Source of the DNA: Amycolatopsis marina
Lineage (GTDB): Bacteria; Actinomycetota; Actinomycetes; Mycobacteriales; Pseudonocardiaceae
Length of the DNA stretch: 64,000 nucleotides
Direction: 5' to 3'
Assembly (NCBI RefSeq): GCF_900111885.1
Contig: NZ_FOKG01000009.1
Coordinates: forward strand, 124,001 to 188,000
Part shown: piece by piece, positions 1 through 8,477 of the stretch
How positions within the stretch are numbered: position 1 is the first letter of the stretch
Layout of the letters: each line of letters starts with the position of its first letter
Notes under the pieces: generated by a model
Told to the model about the DNA's origin: nothing
What the model saw: only the letters and a program-made list of their open reading frames with translations
The model's database searches: none
Translations under genes and position numbers: made by a program

Positions 1-31
1 GAGGCAGCGATTCACTGCTGGGACCTCTTGG

Positions 32-140
32 CGACCGGCCGGTCGTCACTCGCTTGACAGTTCGACAGCCGGCCGGTCGTCACCCGCTGACAAGTCGGAG
101 ACTGGTCGACCGCTATCCATTGACGGTTGGCGACCGGTCG
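32..140 (+). promoter_or_regulatory. Palindrome-rich upstream region of the secreted lipase gene
   Basis: The stretch before the lipase holds a perfect palindrome CGACCGGCCGGTCG (32-45). A direct repeat CCGGCCGGTCGTCAC follows (35-49 and again 69-83, 34 bp apart), then GGTCGACC (104-111) and CGACCGGTCG (131-140). A -35-like TTGACG lies at 120-125, so the last palindrome would fall in the promoter spacer, a classic repressor position. The motifs are seen directly. Their role as operators for the lipase gene is inference, and the regulator is unknown. Confidence 0.4.
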
Positions 141-253
141 GATTCTATCGGTGACATGGTGCGGGACACGATCCCGATGCGCGCTGCGACTGGCCACCGC
201 AGTCAGACACCTGATCAGTCGACCTCATGTTCCGACTCAGTGTGGAGTGCCGT

Positions 254-1501
254 ATGTCCATTTCTCTTCGTCGTGGCCTGACCGCCACTTTCTCCGCGAT
301 GCTGATCGCGGCCAGTCCGGTGGCGATTCAAGCGGTAAGCCTCTCAACCGCCAGCGCGGACACCGTCTCGGTCTACACCGCACCTTCGTCGCTCGCGGGT
401 GACAACGGCGACGTGATCAAATCCGTGGCCTCGAACTACAACGGCGCGGAAGCGACCCAGATCCAGTACCTGTCCCGGGACAACAAGAACAAGCAGGTCG
501 CCGTCAGCGGCACGGTCCTGGTGCCGAACAACCCGTGGGACGGCCCCGGCGAACGGCCGATCGTGGCCTATGCGCCATTCACCTTCGGCATGGGCCCGGA
601 GTGCGCCCCTTCGAAGACCCTCGCCGGCGAAGGCGCGGGTGACCTGGTGTCCGGCTTCCAGGGGAGCTTTATCGATACGTTGCTGGGCGCCGGGTTCGCC
701 GTCGCGCAGACCGACTACATCGGACCGTGGGTCGAGGGCAGTGGCGAGCACCCGTACGTGAACCGGTTGTCCGAGGCACACACGGTGCTCGACGTGATCC
801 GCGCGGCGCAGCGGCTACCCGACACTGGCCTGCCCAGCAACGGCCCGGTGGGCATCGCCGGCTACTCCGAGGGCGGCAGTGCCGCCGCGTCGGCGGCCGA
901 GCTGGCCTCCACCTACGCACCTGAGCTGGACGTCAAGGGGGTCTATTCCGGCGCACCGCCCGCCGACAAATCGGTGCTGGCCAGTTCCCTGGACGGCGGA
1001 ATGTACGTCGCGTTCCTGGGTTACGCGCTGATTGGCATCAACGCGGCCTACCCGGAGGCCAACATGATGGACCTGGCCAACGAGACCGGCGCGGAACTGT
1101 TCTTGGAGGCGCGCCAGACCTGCACGCTGGACGCGATCTTGAGGTTCCCGTTCCAGCAGTCGAGGTCGTGGACCGAGAGCGGGCAGCCGGTAGCGTCGTT
1201 CCTGTCCCAGCCGCCGTTCGACGCGATCGTCGCGGAGAACAAGATCGGCAACCTCAAGCCCAGTATGCCGGTCATGGTGCAGCACAGTCCTGTGGACGAC
1301 GTCATCCCTGCCGCGGTGGGTAAGCGGATGGCCAAGGACTGGTGCGGCAAGGGCGCCAACGTCCAGTGGCAGGAACTGACGTCCGTCGTTCCGTTCTTCT
1401 CCCACGCTCTGGGCATGCTGACGGCACCCAGTGACGCGACCGCCTGGCTCAAGCGCGCTTTCAACGACCAGGCCGGCGACGGCAACTGCGGACAGTTCTG
1501 A
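254..1501 (+). CDS. Secreted lipase, LIP family alpha/beta hydrolase
   Basis: This 415-residue protein is a predicted exported lipase/esterase of the secretory lipase (LIP) family, which hydrolyses acylglycerols or other esters outside the cell. The first about 35 residues form a Sec signal (Arg-Arg, hydrophobic core, ending ASA before DTVS). The nucleophile sits in GYSEGGS (Ser about 205). Asp is in HSPVDDVIP (about 348) and His in FSHALG (about 384). I chose ATG 254 rather than the in-frame ATG 27 bp upstream because GGAG lies 6 nt before it and because it gives a better signal peptide. A strong hairpin follows the stop. The substrate is not predictable; the family call is fairly safe. Confidence 0.85.
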   Translation: MSISLRRGLTATFSAMLIAASPVAIQAVSLSTASADTVSVYTAPSSLAGDNGDVIKSVASNYNGAEATQIQYLSRDNKNKQVAVSGTVLVPNNPWDGPGERPIVAYAPFTFGMGPECAPSKTLAGEGAGDLVSGFQGSFIDTLLGAGFAVAQTDYIGPWVEGSGEHPYVNRLSEAHTVLDVIRAAQRLPDTGLPSNGPVGIAGYSEGGSAAASAAELASTYAPELDVKGVYSGAPPADKSVLASSLDGGMYVAFLGYALIGINAAYPEANMMDLANETGAELFLEARQTCTLDAILRFPFQQSRSWTESGQPVASFLSQPPFDAIVAENKIGNLKPSMPVMVQHSPVDDVIPAAVGKRMAKDWCGKGANVQWQELTSVVPFFSHALGMLTAPSDATAWLKRAFNDQAGDGNCGQF

Positions 1502-1525
1502 TCACCACCCGCGGACCGCGATGAC

Positions 1526-1573
1526 GTGCGGGTTCCTTCCCGATGCTCTTGCGTGTCGGGAAGGAACCCGCAC
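1526..1573. terminator. Bidirectional hairpin between convergent genes
   Basis: An 18-bp perfect inverted repeat (arms 1526-1543 and 1556-1573, beginning GTGCGGGTTCC) encloses a 12-nt loop. It lies 24 bp after the lipase stop. A second, weaker hairpin (1583-1610, one mismatch, 6-nt loop) abuts the stop of the small minus-strand gene at 1611. Position between two converging genes suggests a two-way terminator. There is no clear U-tract, as is common in high-GC actinobacteria. Confidence 0.65.
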
Positions 1574-1610
1574 ATTCGGCCAGCGGGCCGGAAATGCACT
1601 TCCAGCCCGC

Positions 1611-1790
1611 TTACCGGGTGGTCCTGGCGTCCCGCTCCGCTGTCTTCCCGCGGTTGCTCGCATACGAGCGACTGACGTCCTTGTCGCGCTGCAGTGGGAT
1701 GTCGGTGAGGCCGATCTCCGGGAACGGCACGCTGTCGATATCACGCCGCCACATCTCGAGCAACTGGTCGAGTCTGTCCGCGCTGGTCAT
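1611..1790 (-). CDS. Small 59-residue hypothetical protein
   Basis: This short reading frame starts at ATG (1788-1790), preceded by GGGAG with 5-nt spacing, and ends at TAA (1611-1613). The product begins MTSADRLDQLLEMWRRDI and is charged, with a likely N-terminal amphipathic helix and a basic, disordered tail ending DARTTR. There is no signal peptide, membrane segment or recognisable domain. It lies 67 bp downstream of the LysR gene on the same strand and could be cotranscribed with it. Support is the good ribosome site, the gene-like composition and the hairpin right after the stop. I cannot assign a function. Confidence 0.5.
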   Translation of the reverse strand: MTSADRLDQLLEMWRRDIDSVPFPEIGLTDIPLQRDKDVSRSYASNRGKTAERDARTTR

Positions 1791-1857
1791 GGGTACTCCC
1801 GAGGTCAGTTCCGGGTTACTACCCCGATCCAGTGATGGCCAAACGCCCGAATTGTCC

Positions 1858-2754
1858 TCAACTGCTGGTCCAGAGCTCTTTTGCCGTCTCCGTCAGCGCG
1901 GCGAGGGCCGGCGTGGGGGACCGGTCGCGGTGGCGGGCGATCTGACTGAACAGGCCGAAGTCGTGTGCGGGCCACGGCAGGGCGACCAGGTCCCCGCGCC
2001 GCAGCTCGTCGTGCACGGCGACGGCGGGAACTGCGGCGATGCCCAGTCCCGCGCCGACACAGCGCTTCACGGCCTCCACGCTGGTGAACTCCATCGACGA
2101 TCGGTAGCGGGCACCGAGATCCGCGAGATGACGTTCGAACACCATGCGCTGCGCGCAACCGGTATCCAACAGCAGCACCGTTTCGGCGTCCAGGTCCTCC
2201 CCGTGGATCTCGGATCTGTTGACCAGCGGGTGTCCCGGCGCCGCGATCACGGTGAGCGGTTCGTGCACCAGCGCCTCGACCAGTATCGGTCCCGGATACA
2301 GCCGTGGCTCGAGCAGGAAAGCCGCGTCCAGCGCCCCGGAGGCGAGGTCGTCGAGCAGATCGGCCTTCGATCCGGGGCGGAAGGAAACCCGTACGCCAGG
2401 ATGACGCGTGGCGATCGCCTGCAGCACCGTGGGCAGGCGGTACGCACACAACGTTTCCGGTGCGCCGACGCGCAGGATGCCGCCCGCGGTGTCCTCGCCG
2501 AGGGAGCGGACGTGGGCTCTGGCGTCCTCGGTCCTGCGCAGGATGTCCTCGGCGTGCCGGATCAGTGCGCTGCCCGCCGCGGTCAGGCCGATCCCGCGCG
2601 TCCCCCGATCGAGCAGCCGGGTGCCGAACTCCGCTTCGAGTGCCTTGACTTGCGCCGTCACGGTCGACTGGGCGTAGCCGAGCCGGGTGGCGGCCTTGGT
2701 GAAGCTCCCGAGCCGGGCGATCTCGAGGAAGGTCCGAAGCTGCCGCGAATCCAT
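1858..2754 (-). CDS. LysR-family transcriptional regulator
   Basis: This 298-residue protein has the standard LysR layout: an N-terminal winged HTH (about residues 1-60, SRQLRTFLEIARLGSFTKAA, with QSTVTAQVKALE as recognition region) and a C-terminal effector domain of the periplasmic-binding fold. The frame is open upstream to 2793. I chose ATG 2754 because homologues start at the MDSRQLRTF equivalent and because a T-N11-A box (2770-2784) would otherwise lie inside the coding region. The gene is divergent from an MFS transporter with 88 bp between starts, so it probably controls that transporter in response to its substrate. The ligand is unknown. Confidence 0.85.
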   Translation of the reverse strand: MDSRQLRTFLEIARLGSFTKAATRLGYAQSTVTAQVKALEAEFGTRLLDRGTRGIGLTAAGSALIRHAEDILRRTEDARAHVRSLGEDTAGGILRVGAPETLCAYRLPTVLQAIATRHPGVRVSFRPGSKADLLDDLASGALDAAFLLEPRLYPGPILVEALVHEPLTVIAAPGHPLVNRSEIHGEDLDAETVLLLDTGCAQRMVFERHLADLGARYRSSMEFTSVEAVKRCVGAGLGIAAVPAVAVHDELRRGDLVALPWPAHDFGLFSQIARHRDRSPTPALAALTETAKELWTSS

Positions 2755-2769
2755 CGGCCGTCCGCTCCC

Positions 2770-2784
2770 ATCGAATTTGTCGAT
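2770..2784. promoter_or_regulatory. Candidate LysR operator
   Basis: ATCGAATTTGTCGAT is an inverted repeat of 5-bp arms with a 5-bp centre and fits the T-N11-A pattern of LysR boxes. It lies between the chosen LysR start (2754) and the divergent MFS start (2843). Function is inferred from position and pattern only. Confidence 0.45.
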
Positions 2785-2842
2785 TGGTTCCATCGTTTTT
2801 GTTCGTTGGACACGATAGTGCGTCGACGTCTAGAAAGGGGAC

Positions 2843-3955
2843 GTGTCTCCACTGCGTAACCGTGACTTCCGGCTGACCCTGTTCGCGACGGCGATGGTGT
2901 TCTGCGGCTACTCCCTGCTGCTGCCCGTCGTGCCCATGTGGGTGATCAAGCAGAACGCGGGAGAGTTCGCGGCCGGAGCCTCGACCGGGGTGTTCATGGC
3001 GGCCACGGTCCTCGCGCAGTTCGGCGTGCCGGCCTTCGTCCGCAAGCGCGGGTACCGGCCCGCGCTGCTGGTGGGCGCGTTGCTCCTCGGTCCACCGACG
3101 TTCCTGCTGATCAGCGCGACGTCCGCGCCGTCGATCCTGGCGATCTCGCTGGTCCGCGGCCTCGGCTTCGGCCTGGTCACCGTCTGCGGCAGTGCCCTCA
3201 TCGCCGAGCTGCTGCCGCGGACGGCGCTGGCTCGCGGGTCCGGCCTCTACGGCCTCGCCGCCGGGCTGCCGCAGCTGGCCGGGCTGCCCGCGGGCACCTG
3301 GATCGCCGTGGAGTGGGGATTCCTGCCGGTGTTCGTGCTGGCCGGGGCCCTGCCGACGATGGGCATCGCGATGGTGCTGCTGCTGCCAGCCGTCTTCCCC
3401 GACGACCAGACGGACACCCGGTGGCGGTCGGTGCTCGAGGCGACCTGGCGGCCCTGGCTGGTGATGCTCGCCGGATCCACCGGCTACGGAGCGCTGGCCA
3501 CCTTCCTGCCGATCGTGCTCGGCGGCTCCGGCGCGGCCGCGCTGCTGGTGGTCGCGGGCACGGCGCTGACCGCGCGCTGGGCCGCAGGGCTGGTCGGGGA
3601 CCGGCTCGGCGCGGCGGGGCGGATGTTGCCGCTCGCGCTCGCCGCCATCGGCCTCGGCCTGCTCGCCTTCGCGCTCACGACAGCGACTCCCTTCGTGGCG
3701 ATCCTCGCGGTCGCCCTGTTCGGTATCGGCTTCGGCGTCGTCCAGAACGACGCACTGGTGGTGATGTTCGATCGGGCGGCCGCGGGGCCCGCGAGCGTCG
3801 TCTGGAACGTGGCCTTCGACGCGGGGCAGGGGCTTGGTGCGGTCGCCGTCGGCGCACTCGTGGTCGGAACGAGTTACCCGCTGGCGTTCGGCCTGCTCGC
3901 GGTGGCCGCGCTGCTGCTGATGCCCGTCGCACTACGTCCCGGTCGGCGCGGTTAA
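2843..3955 (+). CDS. MFS transporter
   Basis: A 370-residue major facilitator superfamily protein, very hydrophobic, with about 12 predicted membrane segments. It begins MSPLRNRDFRLTLFATAMVF, a typical MFS amino end. The substrate cannot be read from sequence; an efflux role is plausible because its probable regulator is a divergent LysR gene. The GTG start is preceded by AAAGGGG only 2 nt away, which is short, but the N-terminus matches the family. The TAA stop overlaps the TAACCT box that probably serves hisH, so the transporter sits directly against the his cluster and separates hisH from the hisB-type genes that usually precede it. Confidence 0.8.
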   Translation: MSPLRNRDFRLTLFATAMVFCGYSLLLPVVPMWVIKQNAGEFAAGASTGVFMAATVLAQFGVPAFVRKRGYRPALLVGALLLGPPTFLLISATSAPSILAISLVRGLGFGLVTVCGSALIAELLPRTALARGSGLYGLAAGLPQLAGLPAGTWIAVEWGFLPVFVLAGALPTMGIAMVLLLPAVFPDDQTDTRWRSVLEATWRPWLVMLAGSTGYGALATFLPIVLGGSGAAALLVVAGTALTARWAAGLVGDRLGAAGRMLPLALAAIGLGLLAFALTTATPFVAILAVALFGIGFGVVQNDALVVMFDRAAAGPASVVWNVAFDAGQGLGAVAVGALVVGTSYPLAFGLLAVAALLLMPVALRPGRRG

Positions 3956-3964
3956 CCTGGGTAC

Positions 3965-4594
3965 ATGCCTCGCGTCGTGATCCTGGACTACGGTTCCGGC
4001 AACCTCCGCTCCGCCGAGCGTGCCGTGCAGCGCGCCGGCGCCGAGGTCGAGGTCACCGCTGATCCCCATGCGGCGCTGGCGGCCGACGGCCTGCTGGTGC
4101 CCGGTGTGGGCGCCTTCTCCGCGTGCATGGAGGGCCTGCGTTCGGTCGGTGGCGAGAAGATCATCGGCACCCGTCTCGCGGGTGGCCGTCCCGTTCTCGG
4201 CATCTGCGTCGGGATGCAGATCCTCTTCGAGCGGGGCGTGGAGCACGGCGTCGAGGCCGAGGGGGCCGCCGAGTGGCCCGGCACCGTGGAGGGGCTGCAG
4301 GCGGACGTGCTGCCGCACATGGGCTGGAACACCGTGCGCGCGCCGGAGGACTCCCTGCTGTTCGCCGGGTTGCCCGCCGACACCCGTTTCTACTTCGTGC
4401 ACTCGTTCGCGGCCCGGCGCTGGGAACTGGAGTCCGGACTGCCCGGCCAGCAGCCGAAGGTGACCTGGGCGCACCACGGTGAGGACTTCGTCGCAGCGGT
4501 GGAGAACGGTCCACTGTGGGCCACCCAGTTCCACCCGGAGAAGTCCGGTGACGCGGGCGCCCACCTGCTGCGGAACTGGCTCGGCACACTCTGA
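3965..4594 (+). CDS. hisH: Imidazole glycerol phosphate synthase, glutaminase subunit HisH
   Basis: HisH hydrolyses glutamine and channels ammonia to HisF, which forms imidazole glycerol phosphate and AICAR in histidine synthesis. The 209-residue class I glutamine amidotransferase shows [10 protein letters not shown] at the amino end, the nucleophile in GICVGMQ, and the His/Glu part of the triad in TQFHPEKS. Length matches the family. There is no Shine-Dalgarno site. Instead TAACCT (3953-3958) lies 6 nt before ATG 3965, suggesting a leaderless mRNA. Its partner hisF is about 6.3 kb downstream, separated by several unrelated genes. Confidence 0.96.
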   Translation: MPRVVILDYGSGNLRSAERAVQRAGAEVEVTADPHAALAADGLLVPGVGAFSACMEGLRSVGGEKIIGTRLAGGRPVLGICVGMQILFERGVEHGVEAEGAAEWPGTVEGLQADVLPHMGWNTVRAPEDSLLFAGLPADTRFYFVHSFAARRWELESGLPGQQPKVTWAHHGEDFVAAVENGPLWATQFHPEKSGDAGAHLLRNWLGTL

Positions 4595-4599
4595 ACTAC

Positions 4600-5079
4600 G
4601 TGTCCCCGACGTTGCCGGCCTTCAGGGAGATGTTCGGCCGGTTCATCCGGACCGAGTTGAACTGGGATGCGGCAGCCAGGTCGGGATGCCATGTGTCGAC
4701 CCGGAACTGTCGGCTCAGGACGGAACTAGGGGAGTTCCACACCGTGTGGTACCTCGGTCCGCACGGTGGCCGGGCCGGGGTGAACGATCCGTCAGCACGG
4801 CCATTGCGCGTGCGGGAGGCCGGGGCCCCGGCGCTCCTCACCGCAGAACGGAACCTGGTCGTGCGGGAGTTCGAGAACGAGTTCGTCCGGGCAGGTGCGC
4901 CCGCCACTCTGGAACTTCCGGTGTACGAAACGGAATCCGGGGTGCGGATCCTGCTGGACGGCAACCATCGCGCGGTCGCCGCCCACCGCAGCGGGCTGCC
5001 GGTGGACCTGCTGATCCACCGGCTCCACGGTCCGGCGGATGCGGCGATCCTGCCGGACCTCGTCCACTACCGCGGCTGA
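4600..5079 (+). CDS. Hypothetical protein with ParB-like segment
   Basis: A 159-residue protein of unknown function. Its carboxyl half contains LLDGNHRAVAAHRSG, which resembles the dGxHR segment of ParB/sulfiredoxin-like nuclease folds, preceded by a charged region (RNLVVREFENEF). There is no signal or membrane segment. The GTG start is 5 bp after the hisH stop, with no visible ribosome site, so it may be translated by coupling. The 3' end overlaps the convergent membrane-protein gene by 13 bp. The ParB-like link is inference from one motif; the call as a real gene rests on position and composition. Confidence 0.6.
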   Translation: MSPTLPAFREMFGRFIRTELNWDAAARSGCHVSTRNCRLRTELGEFHTVWYLGPHGGRAGVNDPSARPLRVREAGAPALLTAERNLVVREFENEFVRAGAPATLELPVYETESGVRILLDGNHRAVAAHRSGLPVDLLIHRLHGPADAAILPDLVHYRG

Positions 5080-5873
5080 TCCGGTTGCTGGAAACACAGG
5101 GCGGCGCGGTGCATCAGGAAGTCGAAGGCGAGGTTGCGCACCGCCTCCCACCGCTCGGCGTCCCGCAGCCGCAGGACCGCGCGCACCACCGCGGCGCAGA
5201 CCAGCAGTCCGAGAGGCAGCGCGAGAATCCGCAGCGGTAATGGGGTTCCGCCGAGTGCCACGGCGTCGACCGCGAGCAGCAGGACCGGGAAGACGGTGGC
5301 GAGCAGAATGTTGATCTCGGCCTCGATCGAGTCGATGGCCAGTTCGGGCGCCTGCCTGCGCAGCCAGAGCTTGCAGTAGGTCTGTGTGTCGTGCATGGCT
5401 CCGTCGCGATGGCCGCCGCCCGCACCGAGGCGGGCTTTGGCCACTTCGGGCGCCCTGGAGCCCAGCACCGGATGAATGCGGACGAGCTCAGCGAAGTGAT
5501 CGTCACCGATCAACAGGCGCAACTGCGCATCCCGGGACTCCAGGGGCCGCGTCCTGCGCTCGACCAGGCCGAAGATCGCGAACGCCGCCGACCGGCAGAG
5601 ATACCCGATGACGTAGGAGCCGGCGACCGCCACGATCACGACGACAAAGCCACCGATGCCGCCGACTCGCGCCAGCATCTCGAACAGCGAGCTGATGGCG
5701 TGGTCGTGGACCCGGATCAGCCCGGTCAGCAGGACAACGCCTTCCATGAGCACTACCGCGCCGGGCAGCAGGACGCTCGCCAGTTGCATCACGACGTAGA
5801 GCGAAAGGCGCCCTGCCAGATTGTCGCCCGAGGCCGAGCCAGACAGTGGGTCCACGGAGCGACCTCCAGGCAT
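5067..5873 (-). CDS. Multi-pass membrane protein of unknown function
   Basis: A 268-residue protein with four clear hydrophobic segments (about residues 25-55, 70-105, 188-210 and 213-235) separated by a soluble, charged middle region of about 80 residues. I recognise no family. It is transcribed against the preceding gene (13-bp overlap at the 3' ends) and divergently from priA, with 130 bp between starts. No ribosome site stands out before ATG 5873. It interrupts what is normally a continuous his cluster, so it may be a later insertion. Confidence 0.6.
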   Translation of the reverse strand: MPGGRSVDPLSGSASGDNLAGRLSLYVVMQLASVLLPGAVVLMEGVVLLTGLIRVHDHAISSLFEMLARVGGIGGFVVVIVAVAGSYVIGYLCRSAAFAIFGLVERRTRPLESRDAQLRLLIGDDHFAELVRIHPVLGSRAPEVAKARLGAGGGHRDGAMHDTQTYCKLWLRRQAPELAIDSIEAEINILLATVFPVLLLAVDAVALGGTPLPLRILALPLGLLVCAAVVRAVLRLRDAERWEAVRNLAFDFLMHRAALCFQQPDQPR

Positions 5874-5991
5874 GTGGCGAAGACCATACGAGTCTGCCTC
5901 TCCTGCTTGCCCTGGTTGGCCGTTACGGGTGAATCAGCTCGAACTTCACACCTCCGGCCGCACCCGTTGCGCCGGTCGGACTACCAGCTCA

Positions 5992-6003
5992 TATAGTTGC
6001 CGG
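5992..6003 (+). promoter_or_regulatory. Leaderless-type -10 box of priA
   Basis: TATAGT (5992-5997) is a near-consensus -10 hexamer ending 6 nt before the priA GTG start. At this distance transcription would begin at or next to the start codon. The same TANNNT-6/7-start layout recurs before hisH, hisF, lgt, aroG, metF and others in this window. Confidence 0.6.
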
Positions 6004-6735
6004 GTGACTTTCACGCTCCTTCCCGCCGTTGACGTGGCCGATGGCCAGGCCGTACGCCTGGTGCAGGGTGAGGCCGGTACCGAGAGCCATTACGGCAGCC
6101 CGCTGGACGCGGCGCTGTCCTGGCAGCGAGACGGGGCGGAGTGGATCCATCTGGTTGATCTCGACGCCGCGTTCGGCAAGGGTTCCAACCGGGAGCTGCT
6201 GGCCGAGGTCGTCGGCAAGCTGGACGTCCAGGTGGAGTTGTCCGGCGGCATCCGGGACGACGCCTCCCTGGAGGCGGCGCTGGCCACCGGCTGCCGCAGG
6301 GTCAACCTCGGCACGGCCGCGCTGGAGGACCCGGAGTGGACCGCGAAGGTGGTCGCCGAGCACGGTGACCGGGTCGCGATCGGCATGGACGTGCGGATCA
6401 CCGAGGCCGGACACCGGCTCGCGGCACGTGGGTGGACGAAGGACGGCGGGGACTTCTGGGAGGTTCTCGACCGGCTCGACCGCGACGGCGCGCAGCGCTA
6501 CGTCGTGACCGACGTCAGCAAGGACGGCACGCTGCAGGGGCCGAACCTCGAACTGCTGCGCGAGGTCACCGCCCGCACCGATGCCGCGGTCATCGCCTCC
6601 GGCGGAGTGTCCAGTGTGGACGATCTGCGGGCATTGGCCGGGCTGTCCCGAGACGGCGTAGAGGGCGCCATCGTGGGCAAGGCGCTCTACGCCGGCGCGT
6701 TCACCCTGCCCGAGGCACTCGCGGCCGTTCGCTAG
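6004..6735 (+). CDS. priA: PriA, bifunctional HisA/TrpF isomerase
   Basis: PriA is a (beta/alpha)8 isomerase that acts on ProFAR in histidine synthesis and, in actinomycetes lacking trpF, also on phosphoribosyl anthranilate in tryptophan synthesis. The 243-residue protein has the catalytic Asp in [10 protein letters not shown] and the second acid in [14 protein letters not shown], with two phosphate-binding loops ([10 protein letters not shown] and ASGGVSS). The frame runs upstream to 5821, but the family begins at the [10 protein letters not shown] equivalent (GTG 6004). No separate trpF is seen near trpC, trpB or trpA 9 kb downstream, which fits the dual role. Dual function is family knowledge, not shown here. 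Confidence 0.93.
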   Translation: MTFTLLPAVDVADGQAVRLVQGEAGTESHYGSPLDAALSWQRDGAEWIHLVDLDAAFGKGSNRELLAEVVGKLDVQVELSGGIRDDASLEAALATGCRRVNLGTAALEDPEWTAKVVAEHGDRVAIGMDVRITEAGHRLAARGWTKDGGDFWEVLDRLDRDGAQRYVVTDVSKDGTLQGPNLELLREVTARTDAAVIASGGVSSVDDLRALAGLSRDGVEGAIVGKALYAGAFTLPEALAAVR

Positions 6736-6747
6736 GGTGCGCCTCCC

Positions 6748-7182
6748 GTGACATCGGTCAAGCAAGTCCAAGTCACCTTCGACTGCGCCGAACCTGAGCG
6801 CCTCGCCCGTTTTTGGTGCGAAGTGCTGGGGTATGTCGTACCGCCGCCACCGGAGGGGTTCGCCACTTGGGACGATTTCGATCGCTCGCTGCCGCCAGAG
6901 CGGCAGGGTGCGGGGTTCGTCTGCGCTGATCCTGCAGGTGTGGGCCCACGCCTGTTCTTCCAGCGCGTTCCCGAGGGCAAGGTCGTCAAGAACCGGGTGC
7001 ATCTCGACGTGCGGGTCGGCACCGGTCTCGTGGGTGAAGAACGGCTCGCGGCACTCGAGGCCGAGTGCGCACGACTGGAAGCCCTCGGCGCGGTACGCGT
7101 GCGACTACTGCGCGCCGACGGCTACGAAGAGTCGTGCCTGGTGATGCAGGACATCGAGGGCAACGAGTTCTGTCTCGACTGA
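6748..7182 (+). CDS. VOC-family (glyoxalase-like) protein
   Basis: A 144-residue single-domain vicinal-oxygen-chelate protein of the glyoxalase-like type. It starts VKQVQVTFDCAEPERLARFW and ends with the usual DIEGNEFCLD motif, whose Glu is a common metal ligand position. Such proteins bind divalent metal and act in resistance, isomerase or dioxygenase reactions, but this one cannot be assigned a substrate. It begins 12 bp after priA and may be cotranscribed with it. Confidence 0.8.
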   Translation: MTSVKQVQVTFDCAEPERLARFWCEVLGYVVPPPPEGFATWDDFDRSLPPERQGAGFVCADPAGVGPRLFFQRVPEGKVVKNRVHLDVRVGTGLVGEERLAALEAECARLEALGAVRVRLLRADGYEESCLVMQDIEGNEFCLD

Positions 7183-7188
7183 GCTGGA

Positions 7189-7836
7189 TCAGACCTTGCG
7201 CATCAGCAGGTGACCCCGGCGCTGCCGTCGTTCACCCTCGCAGGGTTCACGGAGCATCCGGCCTACCTCGGCGAACCCGGCCTCGCGCGCCAGCCCGGCA
7301 AGATCGTCGATCGGCCACCGGTATGCCGTCGTCACCGCGTGGTCGAACGTCGTCAGGGGTTCGCCCTCGGATTCGAAGAAGGCGAGCAGGAGGTGGCCGC
7401 CCTCGGCCAGAACTCGGCGGAACTCGGCAAAGTACGCCGGAATGTCCTGCGGCGGGGCATGAATGACCGAGTACCAGGACACGATGCCGCGCAGCTGCCC
7501 GTCGGCCAGGTCCAGCGCGTCCATCGAACCGACCTCGAAGCGCAGGTCGGGGTGTGCGTCGCGGGCGAGATCGATCATCGCCGGTGACAGGTCGACGCCG
7601 AAGACGTCCAGTCCCAGATCCCGCAGGTGCGCCGTCACGGGGCCGGGGCCGCAGCCGAGTTCCGCCACGGGCCCGCCGTCGCAGGCCCGCACGGCCTCGG
7701 CGAACGCGGCGAGTACCGCACGGTCCAGCGGAAACCGCTCGAGGTCGTCGCGGGGAAGATCGGCGTAGGGAACGGCGACGGCGTCGTATGCCTCCGCTGT
7801 CGCCCGGAGATGGGAGGATTCGCGCACGAAGCTCAC
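7189..7836 (-). CDS. Class I SAM-dependent methyltransferase
   Basis: A 215-residue methyltransferase. The SAM-binding motif I is VAELGCGPG (about residues 57-65), followed by the acidic motif FGVDLSPAMIDLAR and post-motif GSMDALDL. The carboxyl end is basic (GERRQRRGHLLMRKV). The family methylates small molecules; the substrate cannot be inferred. The gene is convergent with the VOC gene, with only 6 bp between stops. Confidence 0.85.
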   Translation of the reverse strand: MSFVRESSHLRATAEAYDAVAVPYADLPRDDLERFPLDRAVLAAFAEAVRACDGGPVAELGCGPGPVTAHLRDLGLDVFGVDLSPAMIDLARDAHPDLRFEVGSMDALDLADGQLRGIVSWYSVIHAPPQDIPAYFAEFRRVLAEGGHLLLAFFESEGEPLTTFDHAVTTAYRWPIDDLAGLAREAGFAEVGRMLREPCEGERRQRRGHLLMRKV

Positions 7837-7909
7837 CCTAGACCGGCGCCCACCACGAGCAGCACGCCTGCTGACAGGACGAGCCGCACGCGTCTTTCGT
7901 CGTCCATAC

Positions 7910-8293
7910 TCAGGCTGCGAGCTTGATCGCGACGCCGACGGTGCGCTCCTTGCCGCCGCGCAGCTTGCTGAAGAACATCGTGACGCGGCCGATCATGCCG
8001 TACTTCTCCGCGATGGCGCGGCGGACCTGCTCGGACTCGTCGTCGAGCACCCGGGCATGGCCGGTGACGGTCGCGCCGTGGGTCTTCTTACCCCGCACGT
8101 CGCAGGCGGTCAGTTCCACCTTGTCGTCGCGGCGAATGCGCTTGACCTTGCCGGATTCCCGCTCGGTCCACACGAGGAGTTCGTCGCCCTTGCGGGCGGC
8201 CCAGACCGGCGTCGGCACCGGATCGCCGTTCTTGCGAAACGTGGTCAGGACGAGGTACTTCTCGCGGGCCAGGCGGTCCAGTTCAGTGCTCAT
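7910..8293 (-). CDS. PPOX-class F420-dependent enzyme
   Basis: A 127-residue split beta-barrel flavin/deazaflavin enzyme of the PPOX-class F420-dependent family. The sequence KYLVLTTFRKNGDPVPTPVW is typical of the amino end, with VWTERESGKVKRIRRDDKV as the cofactor phosphate-binding strand and hairpin. Actinobacteria use such proteins to reduce substrates with F420H2. I chose ATG 8293 because the upstream extension to 8437 is unlike the family and would fill the intergenic region. The substrate is unknown. Confidence 0.82.
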   Translation of the reverse strand: MSTELDRLAREKYLVLTTFRKNGDPVPTPVWAARKGDELLVWTERESGKVKRIRRDDKVELTACDVRGKKTHGATVTGHARVLDDESEQVRRAIAEKYGMIGRVTMFFSKLRGGKERTVGVAIKLAA

Positions 8294-8477
8294 CCGCCCA
8301 CAGTAACGCCGGGAGTGGGGATGGTGCGTCTGCAAGTACCCCCAAGCAAGATCATTCCTGCCGCCAACTACTACCAAGTGTGGTCCACTGTGGACTTCAG
8401 TGCCACTTGTCGACTCGAAGTGACCGTTTGTCGACATCTGCTGTCGGTAGAACTGGTGTTCGAGTAGCGTCGGGGGC

